Below are positions 14,255 to 15,541 of a stretch of 15,541 nt of DNA, piece after piece; position 1 is the stretch's first letter, and every line of letters starts with the position of its first letter. The notes under the pieces were generated by a model. That model did not search any database. It was not told the DNA's origin and saw nothing but the letters and a program-made list of their open reading frames with translations. The stretch covers positions 1-15,541 of the forward strand of contig DALYJJ010000134.1 in assembly GCA_031969915.1 (NCBI GenBank), written 5' to 3'. The translations under genes and the position numbers were made by a program. The DNA is from DALYJJ01 sp031969915 (GTDB lineage Bacteria; Acidobacteriota; Terriglobia; Bryobacterales; Bryobacteraceae).

Positions 14255-14701
14255 CTAGCCACCGCCGACCAGACAACGGTATCGGTACTTCTGCTCAAGC
14301 TCGGCCTCGGGAAATCGGAAACTGACGCGCTGTGTCGCCCCGGGCATGAGCGTGAGCGATTGCGATCGCAGGGCGACGCGAGCGTCTTCCTCGTTCATCA
14401 GTTCGGCCGCCACCGTCTGCTCACCCGCGCCGTCGCCCTTGTTCTGATAGGAACAGTGGACTTGCAGACAGTAGTCGCCCAACTGCGTGCACTGCTCATC
14501 GGACAACCGGTCGATGATTTCGAAGCGTGCCTCAGGCGGAGGCTGCGGCGGCGGTTCCGGTTTGCCACCCTTGCCTTCCTTGTCGAGCCAAGCCCCGACC
14601 ATTCCGATCCCAAGAAGCACCAGCACGGCACCGCCAATGAAAGTCAGAAACGGGTGTTTGTTTTTCTCGACGACGACGATCCGCTCATCCTGACGATCCA
14701 T
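14255..14701 (-). CDS. small membrane-anchored protein, cysteine-containing, unknown function
   Basis: I do not recognise a specific family. The 148-residue product has a short charged cytoplasmic start (MDRQDERIVVVEKNK), one transmembrane helix (about 17-38, FLTFIGGAVLVLLGIGMVGAWL), a Lys/Gly/Pro-rich linker (GKPEPPPQPPPEAR) and an extracytoplasmic domain. That domain reads like a small beta sandwich of the FxLYD/LEA-like sort (VHCSYQNKGDGAGEQTVAAELMNEEDAR, LMPGATQRVSFRFPEAE). Cys71, Cys78, Cys83 and Cys143 could form two disulfides. ATG at 14701 is chosen because GGGAGG (14709-14714) lies 7 nt upstream; a GTG at 14746 is less likely. It converges on the glycoside hydrolase gene and is divergent from the propeller gene. 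Confidence 0.72.
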   Translation of the reverse strand: MDRQDERIVVVEKNKHPFLTFIGGAVLVLLGIGMVGAWLDKEGKGGKPEPPPQPPPEARFEIIDRLSDEQCTQLGDYCLQVHCSYQNKGDGAGEQTVAAELMNEEDARVALRSQSLTLMPGATQRVSFRFPEAELEQKYRYRCLVGGG

Positions 14702-14938
14702 TCGGAGTCCTCCCTTCCGTCCGACTGTCCGCTGCACGCGCAGCACTGCGGTGCGACGGCGCGTGGTACGCCATCAGGCCGGCGCCCGCAGCGGCGCAAC
14801 GATCTCAGAAGAGATAGCGGAAAGCGCCGCTGAATCCGCGAAACCTATCGTCCGGTCCCACTTTCGCAAGTTTGCGATGCGGCCTCGCCTCTAGAATGGG
14901 GATGCTTCGCACCGTTGTGCGGGAGGACTCGGAATCCG
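14702..14938. other. 237-bp divergent intergenic region
   Basis: The gap separates the start codons of the membrane-anchored protein (minus) and the propeller protein (plus). It holds the ribosome-binding site of each gene. A 15-nt near-identical sequence appears at both ends in inverted orientation (14700-14714 minus, 14921-14935 plus), and a 14-nt palindrome lies at 14864-14877. I see no convincing small gene or RNA in the middle part. Confidence 0.5.
14864..14877. promoter_or_regulatory. palindromic operator candidate TCGCAA-GT-TTGCGA
   Basis: Perfect 6-bp half sites with a 2-bp centre. The palindrome lies 14 nt upstream of a -10-like TAGAAT (14892-14897) in front of the propeller gene, in the place where the -35 would be, so a bound regulator could block or recruit polymerase. 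The symmetry is directly visible; the function is inferred. Confidence 0.4.
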
Positions 14939-15541
14939 ATGTGGCAAGTCCGGCTCGGGATCGTCCTGGTAGTGGCCGCCGCGGCCTTCGCCGCGCCGCA
15001 CAGGCACCGTCTGCACCGGCAGACTTCGATCGTCGTGCACGGCATGGCGGAGGGTCCCGACGGCCGCCTATGGCTTGCCGCGCGCGACGGCCTTTACACG
15101 TTTTCCGGGCTGCACTTCCAAAAGGAGATTGACCGTCCGACAGACGCGCTACGCTTTGTGGGTTTCACCTCGGATGGATCGCTCTGGCTGGGCGGCCGGG
15201 ACGGGTTGCTGCGCCGCCGGGGGAATGCGTGGGAAACCCTGGTTTCCGGCGACATCGCCGCCATGGCGGTAGTCGGTTCGCGGGTCCTGATCAAGACCGA
15301 GACGTTGCTTGAAGTGGACGAAAGCGGGGGAGTCCGGTCCTTCGAAGACACGCCTCGCGGCGATCTTCTCCCGGACGCGGCCGGGGACGTCTATTTCGTG
15401 GGCGGCGATCTCCGTGTTCACCGGTATTCGAGACAGCTCCGGCGCGTGGAGCCGCTGGCAGCGTTAGGCGGCTATCTGCATGTCCTGCCGGCGCCGGGTG
15501 GAGGCTACTGGGCCGCATATGACCGGCGGGCGGACCTGGTG
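14939..15541 (+). CDS. exported beta-propeller (two-component-regulator-propeller-like) protein, 5' part
   Basis: The reading frame is open from ATG 14939 to the end of the window (201 codons, no stop), so only the N-terminus is seen. A signal peptide or anchor (WQVRLGIVLVVAAAAFAAP) precedes propeller blades. GMAEGPDGRLWLAARDGLYTFSG and VGFTSDGSLWLGGRDGLLRRRGN carry the typical dG.lWla..dGL pattern of Reg_prop repeats. Less regular blades follow (DAAGDVYFVGGDLRVHRYSR, LPAPGGGYWAAYD). GGGAGG (14921-14926) is 12 nt upstream, a long spacing. Full-length relatives often continue into a Y_Y_Y domain and a kinase, diguanylate cyclase or DNA-binding output domain; whether this one does cannot be seen here. 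Confidence 0.8.
   Translation, partial: MWQVRLGIVLVVAAAAFAAPHRHRLHRQTSIVVHGMAEGPDGRLWLAARDGLYTFSGLHFQKEIDRPTDALRFVGFTSDGSLWLGGRDGLLRRRGNAWETLVSGDIAAMAVVGSRVLIKTETLLEVDESGGVRSFEDTPRGDLLPDAAGDVYFVGGDLRVHRYSRQLRRVEPLAALGGYLHVLPAPGGGYWAAYDRRADLV

Noticed and set aside
14213..14266. 9-bp inverted repeat GGCGGTGGC / GCCACCGCC across the convergent gap, as a terminator
   Set aside because: The loop is 36 nt, there is no U-tract, and both arms are ordinary Gly/Ala codons at the 3' ends of the two genes.

Overview
The window is about 15.5 kb of GC-rich, gene-dense bacterial DNA, with coding on both strands, many 4-nt ATGA/GTGA stop-start overlaps and several GTG/TTG starts. Gene content (C+ type bS18, bL25 of the CTC type, secreted thioredoxin-fold and propeller proteins, a DUF4038/GH140-like hydrolase, a hydrolase fused to a DUF1579-like domain) fits an Acidobacteriota member of the Solibacter/Bryobacter type. 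That assignment is an inference from style and content; no 16S gene is present.

Region 1 (1-4672, minus strand) is a housekeeping operon read right to left: apt, ispE, prs, rplY/ctc, pth, rpsF, rpsR, rplI (cut by the window edge). It joins PRPP synthesis and adenine salvage, one MEP isoprenoid step, peptidyl-tRNA recycling and four ribosomal proteins. Gaps are 0-61 nt. No ssb or priB lies between rpsF and rpsR. An extended -10 promoter candidate precedes apt.

Region 2 (4721-6814) holds a second minus-strand operon, AraC-family regulator, GNAT acetyltransferase and acylphosphatase. It ends in a near-symmetric 40-nt hairpin at 4721-4760 that looks like a bidirectional terminator and may be a REP-type repeat. 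A secreted alpha/beta hydrolase with a C-terminal DUF1579-like domain (6815-8377, plus strand) diverges from the regulator.

Region 3 (8403-12701, minus strand) is a translationally coupled operon: yebC, ruvC, an unrecognised secreted protein, a secreted helical-repeat/TlpA-type thioredoxin, and deoB. A sigma70-type promoter candidate lies upstream of yebC.

Region 4 (12702-15541) contains a secreted DUF4038/GH140-like glycoside hydrolase whose -10 box is placed for a leaderless mRNA, with a tandem 11-bp repeat upstream. It also contains a membrane-anchored small cysteine-containing protein on the minus strand. Divergent from that is the 5' part of an exported beta-propeller protein, cut by the window end, with a palindromic operator candidate in front of it.

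No tRNA, rRNA, CRISPR array, insertion sequence or prophage gene was seen. No gap without a gene exceeds 300 bases. The window is mostly ordinary core genome. The less explained parts are the ruvC-hypothetical-TlpA-deoB coupling, the AraC-GNAT-AcyP operon and the regulatory DNA at 12702-12878 and 14702-14938.
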